Of a stretch of DNA of 64,000 nt, positions 35,910 to 43,934 are shown in pieces. This DNA comes from UBA1858 sp965262455. Lineage in GTDB: Bacteria > Pseudomonadota > Gammaproteobacteria > UBA4575. The notes beneath the pieces are model-generated. The model did no database searches, had not been told where the DNA came from, and was given only the letters and a program-made list of their open reading frames with translations. Made by a program: the position numbers and the translations under genes. Position 1 is the stretch's first letter, and each line of letters begins with the position of its first letter. Where the stretch lies: contig CBDHFH010000007.1 in assembly GCA_965262455.1 (NCBI GenBank), forward strand, positions 62,001 through 126,000, written 5' to 3'.

Positions 35910-37931
35910 GTGAATAATAGAAGAATTTTAGTAACCAGCGCATTGCCTTACGCCAATGGCTCAATTCATCTTGGCCATCTTGTCGAGTACATCCAGACCG
36001 ATATTTGGGCGCGTTTTCAGAAGATGTGTGGTAATGAATGTATTTATGTATGCGCGGATGATGCTCATGGCACTCCGATTATGATACGCGCACAACAAGA
36101 AGGGATTTCTCCAGAACAGCTCATTGCTAAAACCAAGCAGGAACACGAACTGGATTTTGCCGATTTTCATATCGCATTTGATAATTTCCACAGTACCCAC
36201 TCAGAAGAAAACAAGTACTTTGCTACCAGCATATTTGCAGCTTTACAGGCGAATGATTTCATTAGCACGAATACCGTCACGGATTTATTTGATCCTGAAG
36301 AAAAAGTATTCTTGCCAGATCGCTTCGTGCGTGGCACTTGTCCAAAATGTAAAGCAGAAGATCAGTATGGTGACAACTGTGAAGTGTGTGGTGCGACATA
36401 CTCTCCTGCAGAGTTAATTAACCCGAAATCCGCTTTGAGTGGCGCAACACCGGTTGAAAAAGAAAACCTGCACTACTTCTTTAAACTCAGTTCGCTCGAA
36501 AATGCATTAAAAGAATGGACTCAGTCAGGCAGTTTACAACCCGAAATCGCAAATAAAATTTCTGAATGGTTTGCTGATGGTTTACAAGACTGGGATATCT
36601 CCCGGGATGCGCCTTATTTTGGTTTTGAAATTCCGAGGGCACCAGGCAAATATTTTTACGTTTGGTTAGATGCGCCTATTGGTTATATGGCGAGTTTTAA
36701 ACACTACTGTGAGCGCACCGGGGTTGATTTTGATAGTTACTGGAATAAAGACAGTGACGCAGAGCTGTATCATTTTATTGGTAAAGACATTGCTTATTTT
36801 CATACCTTATTCTGGCCTGCCACATTAATGGGCTCCGGATGGCGTACACCAACCAGCGTGTTCTGCCATGGTTTCTTAACGGTTAACGGACAAAAAATGT
36901 CAAAGTCGCGTGGCACGTTCATTAAGGCACGGACATATTTGAATCATCTCAATCCAGAATATTTACGCTATTACTTTGCAGCAAAACTTAATGATGGCGT
37001 ATCAGATATTGATTTAAATCTTGAAGACTTTCAGCAGCGCGTCAATAGTGATGTGGTTGGCAAACTGGTCAATATTGCCAGCCGCTGTGCAGGATTTATT
37101 TATAAGAAATTTGCTGCTCAGCTCACTGATCAATTTATCCAGGAAGGTGAGACAGCATTTAAGTCCGCCAGCGATAAAAACACAGCCATTAAAGCACTGT
37201 ATGAATCTCGTAAATATTCTGAAGCGATGCGCAACATCATGACATTAGCTGATGCTGCTAACCAGATTATTGATCAATACAAGCCCTGGGAACGAATTAA
37301 AGATGAAGCCAATCACACTGAAGTGCATCAAGTATGTAGCTTTGGCTTAAATATGTATCGCTTGCTGATTGGCTACTTAAAGCCTGTGATGCCTGAACTG
37401 GCTGAAAAATCTGAAGACTTTTTAAATTGCACTACTACCTGGGAAGATCTCGCAAGCGGTATACCATTACCGGCTGGGCATGCAATTAATAAATTTAAAC
37501 CGCTCATTACCCGCATTGAAAAACAAGCAATAGATAATATGATCGAAGAAAGCAAACAAGACGCAGCACCTAAAGCAAGCGATCCGATAGCAGAACAAAT
37601 TAGCTTTGATGATTTTGCCAAACTGGATTTACGTGTCGCACGTATCGCAAAAGCTCAACACGTGGAAGGGGCTGACAAGTTATTGCAACTGAGTCTGGAT
37701 TTGGGCGAGCCAAGCGGCGGCTTACAAAAAAATGTATTTGCCGGAATTAAGCGTGCGTATGCACCTGAAGACTTAGAAGGCAAACTGGTGGTGATGGTCG
37801 CCAATTTAGCGCCACGCAAGATGCGCTTTGGATTATCAGAGGGCATGGTGCTGGCAGCCAGTGGTGAAGAAAGTGGTTTGTTTGTGATTCACCCGGATAC
37901 AGGCGCAACACCAGGCATGCGCGTGAAATAG
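35910..37931 (+). CDS. metG: Methionyl-tRNA synthetase
   Basis: About 673 residues. The class I signature is HLGH in ANGSIHLGHLVEY, the zinc knuckle CPKCKAEDQYGDNCEVCG, the KMSKSRGT loop near residue 330, and a C-terminal EMAP/tRNA-binding domain beginning FDDFAKLDLRVARI. No ATG is available at the 5' end. GTG 35910 is my choice; TTG 35895 would add five residues. Neither has a strong ribosome site. Confidence 0.96.
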   Translation: MNNRRILVTSALPYANGSIHLGHLVEYIQTDIWARFQKMCGNECIYVCADDAHGTPIMIRAQQEGISPEQLIAKTKQEHELDFADFHIAFDNFHSTHSEENKYFATSIFAALQANDFISTNTVTDLFDPEEKVFLPDRFVRGTCPKCKAEDQYGDNCEVCGATYSPAELINPKSALSGATPVEKENLHYFFKLSSLENALKEWTQSGSLQPEIANKISEWFADGLQDWDISRDAPYFGFEIPRAPGKYFYVWLDAPIGYMASFKHYCERTGVDFDSYWNKDSDAELYHFIGKDIAYFHTLFWPATLMGSGWRTPTSVFCHGFLTVNGQKMSKSRGTFIKARTYLNHLNPEYLRYYFAAKLNDGVSDIDLNLEDFQQRVNSDVVGKLVNIASRCAGFIYKKFAAQLTDQFIQEGETAFKSASDKNTAIKALYESRKYSEAMRNIMTLADAANQIIDQYKPWERIKDEANHTEVHQVCSFGLNMYRLLIGYLKPVMPELAEKSEDFLNCTTTWEDLASGIPLPAGHAINKFKPLITRIEKQAIDNMIEESKQDAAPKASDPIAEQISFDDFAKLDLRVARIAKAQHVEGADKLLQLSLDLGEPSGGLQKNVFAGIKRAYAPEDLEGKLVVMVANLAPRKMRFGLSEGMVLAASGEESGLFVIHPDTGATPGMRVK

Positions 37932-37936
37932 ATTGT

Positions 37937-38569
37937 ATGTCGACTGCATTGGTATCTTATGCTCCACTAATTGCAATCATTGACGAACAGCAATGTATTG
38001 GCTGCACATTATGTATTAAAGCATGTCCGTTTGATGCTATTTTGGGTGCGAATAAGCACATGCATACAGTAATTAATGCCTACTGCACGGGCTGTGAACT
38101 CTGTATTGCACCTTGCCCAATGGATTGCATCATCATGCAAAGCAACCCCATTGTGTCAGAATCACATACTCATGCAGCACCAGAGTATTCTTCTCATAAC
38201 GCATGTACTCAGTGTGGCCAATGTCAGCCTGTGTGTCCAAGCTATTTGAATCCTGCATCATTGTACGAAATGATTCGTCAAACAAAACTGCATCAAGCAA
38301 AGGCTAGCAGACTTGATGCTTGCAGCTTATGCGGAGAATGCAGCAATGTCTGCCCAAGCCATATTCCATTAGCGGAAACATTCAGGTATGCAATTAGCTT
38401 ACTAACTTATAAAGCCAATAAAAAAACCTTCGCGATAGATTGCAAACAGCGCGCGCATAACAAAAAAAATAGACTAGAAATTAAATCACAACAACAACAA
38501 GCATTATTAACCAGCAACAAACATCAGGTGGCGGCTAAACTACAAGCTTTAAAGAACATCAAAAAATAA
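37937..38569 (+). CDS. Four-cluster ferredoxin: RnfB ferredoxin part joined to an RnfC-like tail
   Basis: 210-residue soluble protein with four [4Fe-4S] motifs. The first two, C20/C23/C26/C30 (CIGCTLCIKACP) and C50/C53/C56/C60 (CTGCELCIAPCP), match the C-terminal ferredoxin domain of RnfB/RsxB. The second two, C90-C100 (CTQCGQCQPVCP) and C129-C139 (CSLCGECSNVCP followed by SHIPL), match the C-terminal ferredoxin domain of RnfC. A basic Gln/Lys tail (160-210) resembles the RnfC tail. It begins five bases after metG and is followed 21 bases later by nth. The membrane subunits of Rnf are absent. Electron partner unknown. Confidence 0.85.
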   Translation: MSTALVSYAPLIAIIDEQQCIGCTLCIKACPFDAILGANKHMHTVINAYCTGCELCIAPCPMDCIIMQSNPIVSESHTHAAPEYSSHNACTQCGQCQPVCPSYLNPASLYEMIRQTKLHQAKASRLDACSLCGECSNVCPSHIPLAETFRYAISLLTYKANKKTFAIDCKQRAHNKKNRLEIKSQQQQALLTSNKHQVAAKLQALKNIKK

Positions 38570-38590
38570 TATCCGCATACATAAGTCAGT

Positions 38591-39223
38591 GTGAATAAAA
38601 CGAAACGCATAGAAATATTTAGTCGTTGGCGCAAACAGAATCCTCGCCCCACTACCGAGCTGAATTATAAAAATGAATTTGAACTACTGATTGCAGTAAT
38701 CTTGTCCGCTCAAGCGACGGACGTCAGCGTTAACAAGGCCACCGGCCCGCTGTTTAAAATTGCCAACACACCAGAAAAAATTGTTCAGTTAGGTGAAAAG
38801 AAATTTAAAAGCTATGTCAAAACAATTGGCTTATACAATACCAAAGCTAAAAATGTGCTTAAAACCTGCAAACTTTTAATAGAAAAACATAACGGCAAGG
38901 TGCCGGAAGATCATGCCGCATTGGAAGCGTTACCAGGCGTTGGACGTAAAACCGCAAATGTGGTTATGAATACTGCATTTGGTCATCCCACCATTGCAGT
39001 GGATACACATATATTCCGTGTATCAAATCGTACTGGCATCGCGCCAGGTAAAACCGTGCTGGAAGTAGAAAAACGCTTGATACGCCTAGTGCCTGAAGAA
39101 TTCAAGATCGATGCACATCATTGGCTGATCCTGCATGGGCGTTACACTTGCACGGCTCGAGCGCCAAAGTGTTGCGATTGCGTAATTAATGATCTGTGTG
39201 AATATTCAAAAAAATCAGCCTAA
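38591..39223 (+). CDS. nth: Endonuclease III
   Basis: 210-residue DNA glycosylase/AP lyase for oxidised pyrimidines. The helix-hairpin-helix LPGVGRKTANVV carries the catalytic lysine, the aspartate is in VDTHIFRVSNR, and the C-terminal cluster loop is C-X6-C-X2-C-X5-C (CTARAPKCCDCVINDLC). Start is GTG 38591. In E. coli and many relatives nth closes the rsxABCDGE operon; here it follows a lone RnfB/RnfC-like ferredoxin. Confidence 0.96.
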   Translation: MNKTKRIEIFSRWRKQNPRPTTELNYKNEFELLIAVILSAQATDVSVNKATGPLFKIANTPEKIVQLGEKKFKSYVKTIGLYNTKAKNVLKTCKLLIEKHNGKVPEDHAALEALPGVGRKTANVVMNTAFGHPTIAVDTHIFRVSNRTGIAPGKTVLEVEKRLIRLVPEEFKIDAHHWLILHGRYTCTARAPKCCDCVINDLCEYSKKSA

Positions 39224-39328
39224 ATATATTCAGTATTCAAATTAGCTTTTGGGAACTCAATCCGCTTCCTCTGTCTCTAAAAAATAACACCCTTAACCCA
39301 TGATTCATAAAGGGTTGAATAATAAATC

Positions 39329-39348
39329 TAATATTAGCTGTAATATTA
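39329..39348. promoter_or_regulatory. Candidate operator: two TAATATTA palindromes
   Basis: TAATATTA-gctg-TAATATTA lies 82 bases before the EGKCG peptide gene. Each half is itself a palindrome. Spacing to the start codon is right for an upstream regulator site. No regulator is assigned, and the A+T-rich background makes chance occurrence possible. Confidence 0.3.
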
Positions 39349-39430
39349 TTATTTATAACAGGGTCTCTAGTGCAGGATATGTGTATCCAAACAATTTTTC
39401 ATAACTCAAAAAATATTACGGAGATAGTCA

Positions 39431-39814
39431 ATGTCTAAGAAAAACGAACTTAAGCCAATCGCTGCAGCAGTCGGTGCTGCGTTAACTGCAAGTGTACTAG
39501 CAATGCCTATTGCTAATGCTGACGCCAATCCATTTGAAATGACCGAACTATCTTCTGGTTTCATGGTTGCTGATGCTCATGAAGGCAAGTGCGGCGAAGG
39601 CAAATGCGGAGAAGGCAAATGCGGTGAAGGCAAAGCTGAAGAAGGCAAGTGCGGCGAAGGCAAATGCGGAGAAGGCAAGTGCGGTGAAGGCAAATGCGGT
39701 GAAGGCAAAGCTGAAGAAGGCAAGTGCGGTGAAGGCAAATGCGGTGAAGGCAAGTGCGGAGAAGGCAAGTGCGGTGAAGGCAAATGCGGTGAAGGCAAAT
39801 GCGGCGAAAGCTAA
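39431..39814 (+). CDS. Secreted EGKCG-repeat precursor peptide (HvfA/bufferin-like)
   Basis: 127 residues: a Sec signal peptide (1-30, cleavage after IANA), a short non-repetitive stretch (31-50), then 15 tandem five-residue units (51-125) ending ES. Thirteen units are EGKCG and two (units 4 and 9) are EGKAE, so 13 cysteines fall in groups of 3, 4 and 6. The ribosome site GGAG lies seven bases upstream of ATG 39431. MNIO-dependent peptides with EGKCG motifs (HvfA type) have their cysteines oxidatively rearranged and bind copper; the downstream DUF692, DUF2063 and DoxX genes make that the best reading. The modified structure and the metal here are inference. Confidence 0.88.
   Translation: MSKKNELKPIAAAVGAALTASVLAMPIANADANPFEMTELSSGFMVADAHEGKCGEGKCGEGKCGEGKAEEGKCGEGKCGEGKCGEGKCGEGKAEEGKCGEGKCGEGKCGEGKCGEGKCGEGKCGES
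39581..39805 (+). repeat. Coding tandem array, fifteen 15-bp units
   Basis: Fifteen exact-length units of pattern GAAGGCAARTGCGGN encode EGKCG, with two GAAGGCAAAGCTGAA units encoding EGKAE. Third-base variants form a higher-order pattern: units 1-4 and units 5-9 begin with the same two variants and end with the same EGKAE unit, which points to block duplication after single-unit expansion. Unit number may vary between strains by slippage. Confidence 0.95.
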
Positions 39815-39887
39815 ACCTGATCTAAACTCAGCTGTGTTAGCTCAATACAGTTAAAAGTTAGCTTAGAATATTAGCCCAAGCTAAATT

Positions 39888-39922
39888 AAAACGGCGGCTC
39901 CAGGTGGAACCGCCGTTTTTTT
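39888..39922 (+). terminator. Rho-independent terminator after the EGKCG peptide gene
   Basis: Ten-pair stem AAAACGGCGG / CCGCCGTTTT with a 12-base loop, followed by a run of seven T. It lies 74 bases after the peptide stop codon and 226 bases before the DoxX start, so most transcripts should end before the modification genes. Confidence 0.9.
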
Positions 39923-40147
39923 ACGTTCTGCAATACCCTATACTTCTACTATCATTCGACTCTTAACAGACAAGCATACATAGATAGCCAGCTAGCACAT
40001 CATCAGCCAGCATAAATAAATTAAAAAAATACTAATCATGCTGTAAGGAAATTAGTGGATATGCAGGTCTATTAAGCTAATCGTTCGTTCAATTAAATAC
40101 ACATGCAACTGTTTGCATCGCATTTAGCTAAACCCAAGGGAGCAACC
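39923..40147. other. Gap between the terminator and the DoxX gene
   Basis: 225 A+T-rich bases. No clear promoter was found, although either a promoter here or read-through of the terminator is needed to express the DoxX-DUF692-DUF2063 genes. The upstream start at ATG 40103 has no ribosome site and was rejected. Confidence 0.4.
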
Positions 40148-40747
40148 ATGATCAGCATAATAAATACAATAAACTCGATTTTTGACAAGCTGCGCGCATT
40201 AGACTTTCTCGCACCTTTATTATTACGCATCTTCCTAGCACCGATTATGATTTACGCTGGGTTAAATAAATTAGGTGACATCGAAAATACCGCGCTGTGG
40301 TTTGAGCACTCATTGAATTTACCCTTCCCAACCTTAATGGTCTTATTAGCCGGTGGTGCAGAATTTTTTGGTGGCATAGCGTTACTGATAGGCTTTGCCG
40401 TGCGCTGGGTAAGCATTCCGCTCATGATCACTATGGTAGTTGCCGCAACCACGGCTCACTGGGAAAATGGTTGGCACCAATTTCATGAAGCCAAACAACC
40501 CGTACCCTGGGAATGGCGTATGGATTTAATCGAAGAAGGAGACAAGCGCAAGACTATTGTCAAAAACTTATTAAGAGAACATGGCAATTATAAGTACCTG
40601 ACTGAAACCGGTAGCATCACCATATTAAAGAACGGTATCGAAGTTGCTACCAGTTACTTCATTATGTTACTCGCACTATTCTTTATGGGTGCTGGCAGAT
40701 ATTTAAGCGTTGATTATTACTTATCACTATTTAATCGCAAGGAATAA
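40148..40747 (+). CDS. DoxX-family membrane protein of the modified-peptide cluster
   Basis: 199-residue inner-membrane protein with four hydrophobic helices (about 20-40, 60-80, 85-105 and 170-190). Between helices 3 and 4 is a hydrophilic insert of about 60 residues (HWENGWHQFHEAKQ ... YLTETGS) rich in His, Trp and acidic residues. Start ATG 40148 has AAGGGAG upstream. DoxX-family proteins recur in DUF692/DUF2063 clusters and are thought to help peptide maturation or export. The His-rich insert could bind copper, but that is inference. Confidence 0.85.
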   Translation: MISIINTINSIFDKLRALDFLAPLLLRIFLAPIMIYAGLNKLGDIENTALWFEHSLNLPFPTLMVLLAGGAEFFGGIALLIGFAVRWVSIPLMITMVVAATTAHWENGWHQFHEAKQPVPWEWRMDLIEEGDKRKTIVKNLLREHGNYKYLTETGSITILKNGIEVATSYFIMLLALFFMGAGRYLSVDYYLSLFNRKE

Positions 40748-40788
40748 AAAGCTAGGAACTCCCTGTCAAATAGTAGTTCAAATAAACT

Positions 40789-41658
40789 ATGGATGATCAA
40801 ACACAACATAAAGACTACTGTGTGCAAGGCGCGGGCTTAGGATTACGTCGCGGTCACATGTTAGAAAACTTACTTGAGATGAATCCATCTCAAGTACAGT
40901 TCATGGAAGTCGCGCCGGAAAACTGGATTAGCATGGGCGGACGGCTAGGTAAACGTTTTCGTCAATACACAGAACGCTTTCCTTTTGTCACACATGGGTT
41001 GTCTCTGTCTATTGGCGGGCCAACAGCTTTAGATGTTGAATTTGTCAAAGCTATTAAAGCATTTATGCAACAGCATAATATTTTGAAATATACCGAACAC
41101 TTAACTTATTGTTCTGATGATGGGCATTTATATGACTTAATGCCGATACCATTTACTAGTGATGCCGTCCATTATGTGGCCGATCGAATCAAACAAGTTC
41201 AAGATATCCTGGGTGAACGTATTGCAATGGAAAACGCTTCATACTATGCAGCGCCAGGAAAAGAGATGGATGAGATTGATTTCATCAAAGCGGTATTAGA
41301 AGAAGCAGACTGTGAGTTGCTACTTGATGTTAATAACATTTATGTTAATTCTGTTAATCATCGCTACGACCCCATTGAATTTTTGCAGGCATTACCCAAG
41401 GAACGCATAGTGTATGCGCATATTGCTGGACACTTTAACGAACATGAAGATTTAATCGTGGATACGCATGGTGCGGATGTCATTGACCCTGTATGGGAAA
41501 TATTAGACAAAGCCTATGAAACATTTGGCGTCTTCCCAACATTATTAGAGCGCGATTTTAATATCCCTGAACTGCCAGTATTAATGAAAGAAATGGATAT
41601 GATTTGTGATCTGCAGTCTAAATGGACTGCCAACAAGGTTGTTGCTGCCAATGTCTGA
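40789..41658 (+). CDS. DUF692 multinuclear non-haem iron oxidase (MNIO), peptide-modifying
   Basis: 289-residue TIM-barrel enzyme of the DUF692 family (PF05114). Conserved metal-site residues are seen in order: FMEVAPENW, THGLSLS (H69), EHLTYC (E103, H104), ENASYY, LLDVNNIYVN, AHIAGH, DTHG and LLERDFNIP. Members use two or three iron ions and oxygen to rearrange cysteine side chains in a precursor peptide: thiooxazoles in bufferins, oxazolone/thioamide in HvfA. It starts 42 bases after the DoxX gene and its stop overlaps the partner gene by eight bases. The substrate is inferred to be the EGKCG peptide. Confidence 0.93.
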   Translation: MDDQTQHKDYCVQGAGLGLRRGHMLENLLEMNPSQVQFMEVAPENWISMGGRLGKRFRQYTERFPFVTHGLSLSIGGPTALDVEFVKAIKAFMQQHNILKYTEHLTYCSDDGHLYDLMPIPFTSDAVHYVADRIKQVQDILGERIAMENASYYAAPGKEMDEIDFIKAVLEEADCELLLDVNNIYVNSVNHRYDPIEFLQALPKERIVYAHIAGHFNEHEDLIVDTHGADVIDPVWEILDKAYETFGVFPTLLERDFNIPELPVLMKEMDMICDLQSKWTANKVVAANV

Positions 41659-42427
41659 TACTCAACCCACCTTTAAAAATGTGCAATATGAATTTACTGC
41701 ACATTTAAGAGACCCTGAGAGAAACCCCGCACCTGCCGATATTGAAGATCGGCGTATGCAAATTTATCGTGGGTTACTTTTCAAAAATGTTCAGGGCTTC
41801 TTAGCCAGTGGCTTTCCGGTAATCAGGAAACTCTATTCAGATGATGATTGGCATAACATGGTGAGAGATTTTTTCTCTACGCATCAAAGCCAGTCACCCT
41901 ACTTCAAGGACATTTCAAAAGAATTCATTGATTATTTAAACAATGAACGCGAGCCACGCCCTGAAGACCCCATATTCCTGAATGAACTTGCACATTATGA
42001 ATGGCTTGAAATAGTGCTTTCATTCCTCGATGCGGACATAGATTGGGACACTATTGATAAACAGGGTAAGCTTCTCACAGGCACTCCGGTACTGTCTCCT
42101 TTCGCACAGCTAAATCGCTATCAATTTCCAGTGCATAAAATAAGGCCTGAGTTCCAACCAGATTCACCTGCAGATCAACCAACGTTTATTGTTGTTTATC
42201 GTGACTTAAATGATAAAGTGGGTTTTATGGAAGTTAACCCAATGACGGCGAGATTAATTGAATTGGTGGCAAATAACCAAACACAGACCAGCGAAGAAAT
42301 ATTAATGTCTCTTGCAGACGAGATCCCTTCATTAGATCAACAGGTCGTTATTCACGGTGGCCATACCACGTTAACTCAGTTGCGTGACAAAGACATTCTG
42401 CTAGGTGTAAAAACCTCAACTCAGTAA
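41651..42427 (+). CDS. DUF2063-family partner protein of the MNIO enzyme
   Basis: 258 residues. The N-terminal DUF2063 domain (PF09836; about 10-105) shows RRMQIYRGLLFKNVQGFLASGFPVIRKL, and a C-terminal domain (about 150-255) resembles the winged-helix/RRE-like part that binds the leader of the precursor. Start ATG 41651 overlaps the enzyme stop, indicating a 1:1 complex. DUF692-DUF2063 pairs are a standard two-protein maturase. It is the last gene of the cluster before a 322-base gap. Confidence 0.9.
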   Translation: MSDTQPTFKNVQYEFTAHLRDPERNPAPADIEDRRMQIYRGLLFKNVQGFLASGFPVIRKLYSDDDWHNMVRDFFSTHQSQSPYFKDISKEFIDYLNNEREPRPEDPIFLNELAHYEWLEIVLSFLDADIDWDTIDKQGKLLTGTPVLSPFAQLNRYQFPVHKIRPEFQPDSPADQPTFIVVYRDLNDKVGFMEVNPMTARLIELVANNQTQTSEEILMSLADEIPSLDQQVVIHGGHTTLTQLRDKDILLGVKTSTQ

Positions 42428-42749
42428 ACATTAACACCGCAGTAATAGAACAAACGCTGCTAAGGTCAATTTCACGCGTGTTGTTTTCAATTCCTTTCGG
42501 CTCTATCTAGCAGATAATAATTTATTAGAAAAAACACTTTCCCGATTTGCCTTATATCATACTAAAATACTCAAGTATGCTGCTGCATTAATGCAAGACG
42601 TTATATGCATCTAATTTTGACTTAATCTAAATTTATATACTGCTTTTACAATGATATTGTGCATGAAATCATAAACAACTTATAAGTAATTACTAATACA
42701 CTACTACCATCAACGAGTTTCTCCATTGCTAACAGTAAAAGGGGTAAGA
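42428..42749. other. Intergenic gap with no recognised gene
   Basis: 322 A+T-rich bases after the peptide-modification cluster. It contains short palindromes such as GCATTAATGC but no T-tailed hairpin, tRNA or frame with a ribosome site. The promoter of the next gene is presumably here. Confidence 0.4.
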
Positions 42750-43094
42750 ATGAATAAAGCTAAACTCTGTTGTTACACCATATTGATTTATATGGTAGCG
42801 CACGCATGGGTATCGGCAGACGTCGTTGATGGCAAATCATTGATCGCATCGATTAATGCTAGCGATCATGAAAACGTCAATTCTATTGCTGAGTTTTACG
42901 ATGGTTATATTAGTGGCGTAGCAGATTTAACCTTTAATATAAACTGGTGCCCACCACATGAGTTTAAACGAAGCCAATTGAAGCGCATAGTCATTAAACA
43001 TTATCAAGCCAAGACGATACCGCCTGATGAGATTAGCGCTCCGGCAAAAGATTTAATTATTACTGCACTGGCCGAGGCTCATCCCTGTCAGTAA
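42750..43094 (+). CDS. Small secreted protein, Rap1a/Tai-like
   Basis: 114 residues from ATG 42750 (ribosome site AAAGGGG). It has a signal peptide (1-22, ending WVSADV) and a mature domain with EFYDGYISGVADL, a CPP motif, a helix with basic residues and a C-terminal AEAHPC. This pattern resembles the Rap1a/Tai domain of immunity proteins against peptidoglycan amidase toxins; the usual first cysteine is not obvious. No toxin gene is nearby. I hold the family call at moderate certainty. Confidence 0.6.
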   Translation: MNKAKLCCYTILIYMVAHAWVSADVVDGKSLIASINASDHENVNSIAEFYDGYISGVADLTFNINWCPPHEFKRSQLKRIVIKHYQAKTIPPDEISAPAKDLIITALAEAHPCQ

Positions 43095-43125
43095 ATAACT
43101 CTAACCCGATCAAACCAGGTGATTC

Positions 43126-43509
43126 ATGTACTACATTGTAGACTCAGATAAATCATTCGATGATGCTGTGACCGACCTTGATACCGCTGTAAAACAAAAT
43201 GGGTTTGGTGTGCTGCATATCCATGACTTAGGTAATACGTTACGCAGTAAAGGCGTTGACTTCAAAGAAGATTGCAAAGTCTTCGAAGTGTGCAATCCTG
43301 CACAAGCAGCAAAAGTGCTAGCCACCGATATGCGCATTAACATGGCCCTGCCGTGTAGAATTTCCGTTTTCACAGAAAATAATCAAACAAAAATAGGCTT
43401 GATTAAACCAGAACAGATGTTATCTGCACTGTCTGATGATCAATCACTCACTGAGACAGCAAAAGAAGTGGAACAAATAACAAAGCTAATGGTGGACCAA
43501 GCAAAATAA
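43126..43509 (+). CDS. DUF302-family protein
   Basis: 127 residues without signal peptide. The DUF302 fold is indicated by the opening SFDDAVTDLDTAVKQNGFGVLHIHDL, the strand-rich FKEDCKVFEVCNPAQAAKVL and MALPCRISVFTENNQTKIGLIKP. Two of its cysteines lie in the conserved CNP and PCR positions. Family function is unknown; relatives occur in sulfur-oxidising and anaerobic bacteria. It starts 31 bases after the Rap1a-like gene. Confidence 0.85.
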   Translation: MYYIVDSDKSFDDAVTDLDTAVKQNGFGVLHIHDLGNTLRSKGVDFKEDCKVFEVCNPAQAAKVLATDMRINMALPCRISVFTENNQTKIGLIKPEQMLSALSDDQSLTETAKEVEQITKLMVDQAK

Positions 43510-43538
43510 TAAACATGTTACTGAACTCTAAATAAAGT

Positions 43539-43922
43539 ATGTCACTTTATTTATTGGTAAAATTAATCCACATTATATTCGCTGCGTTTTCTTTTTCTGG
43601 TTTTGTTATACGCGGGATTTGGATGATCCAGTCATCACCTTTGCTGTCTAAGCGCTGGGTTAGGATGACGCCACATATTATCGATACACTATTACTTGCT
43701 TCTGCAATATTGTTAGTCATCTTAACGTTACAGTATCCCGGTCCAGTCACTTGGTTGAACGCAAAGCTGGCGGGGCTATTGATTTACATTATATTGGGCT
43801 CTATCGCCTTGAGGTATGGTAGGACACGCCTAGTGCGCATACTGGCATGGTGTACTGCGCTGCTCGCTTTTGCTTATATAGTCATGGTGGCGTTAAACAA
43901 AAACGCATTAGTGATTTTTTAA
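43539..43922 (+). CDS. SirB2-family membrane protein
   Basis: 127-residue inner-membrane protein with four hydrophobic helices. SirB2 features are LVKLIHIIFAAFSFSGFVIRG at the start, the RMTPHIIDTLLLASAI segment and TWLNAKLAGLLIYIILG. Function is unknown in the family. It ends 12 bases before the convergent isocitrate dehydrogenase gene. Confidence 0.85.
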   Translation: MSLYLLVKLIHIIFAAFSFSGFVIRGIWMIQSSPLLSKRWVRMTPHIIDTLLLASAILLVILTLQYPGPVTWLNAKLAGLLIYIILGSIALRYGRTRLVRILAWCTALLAFAYIVMVALNKNALVIF

Positions 43923-43934
43923 CTGCTATGATTA

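Noticed and set aside
39577..39854. Long open frames on both strands through the EGKCG array (one Pro/Ser/His-rich, one Ala/Lys-rich)
   Set aside because: They are by-products of the 15-bp repeat, which keeps other frames free of stops. Neither has a signal peptide or ribosome site, whereas the EGKCG frame has both.
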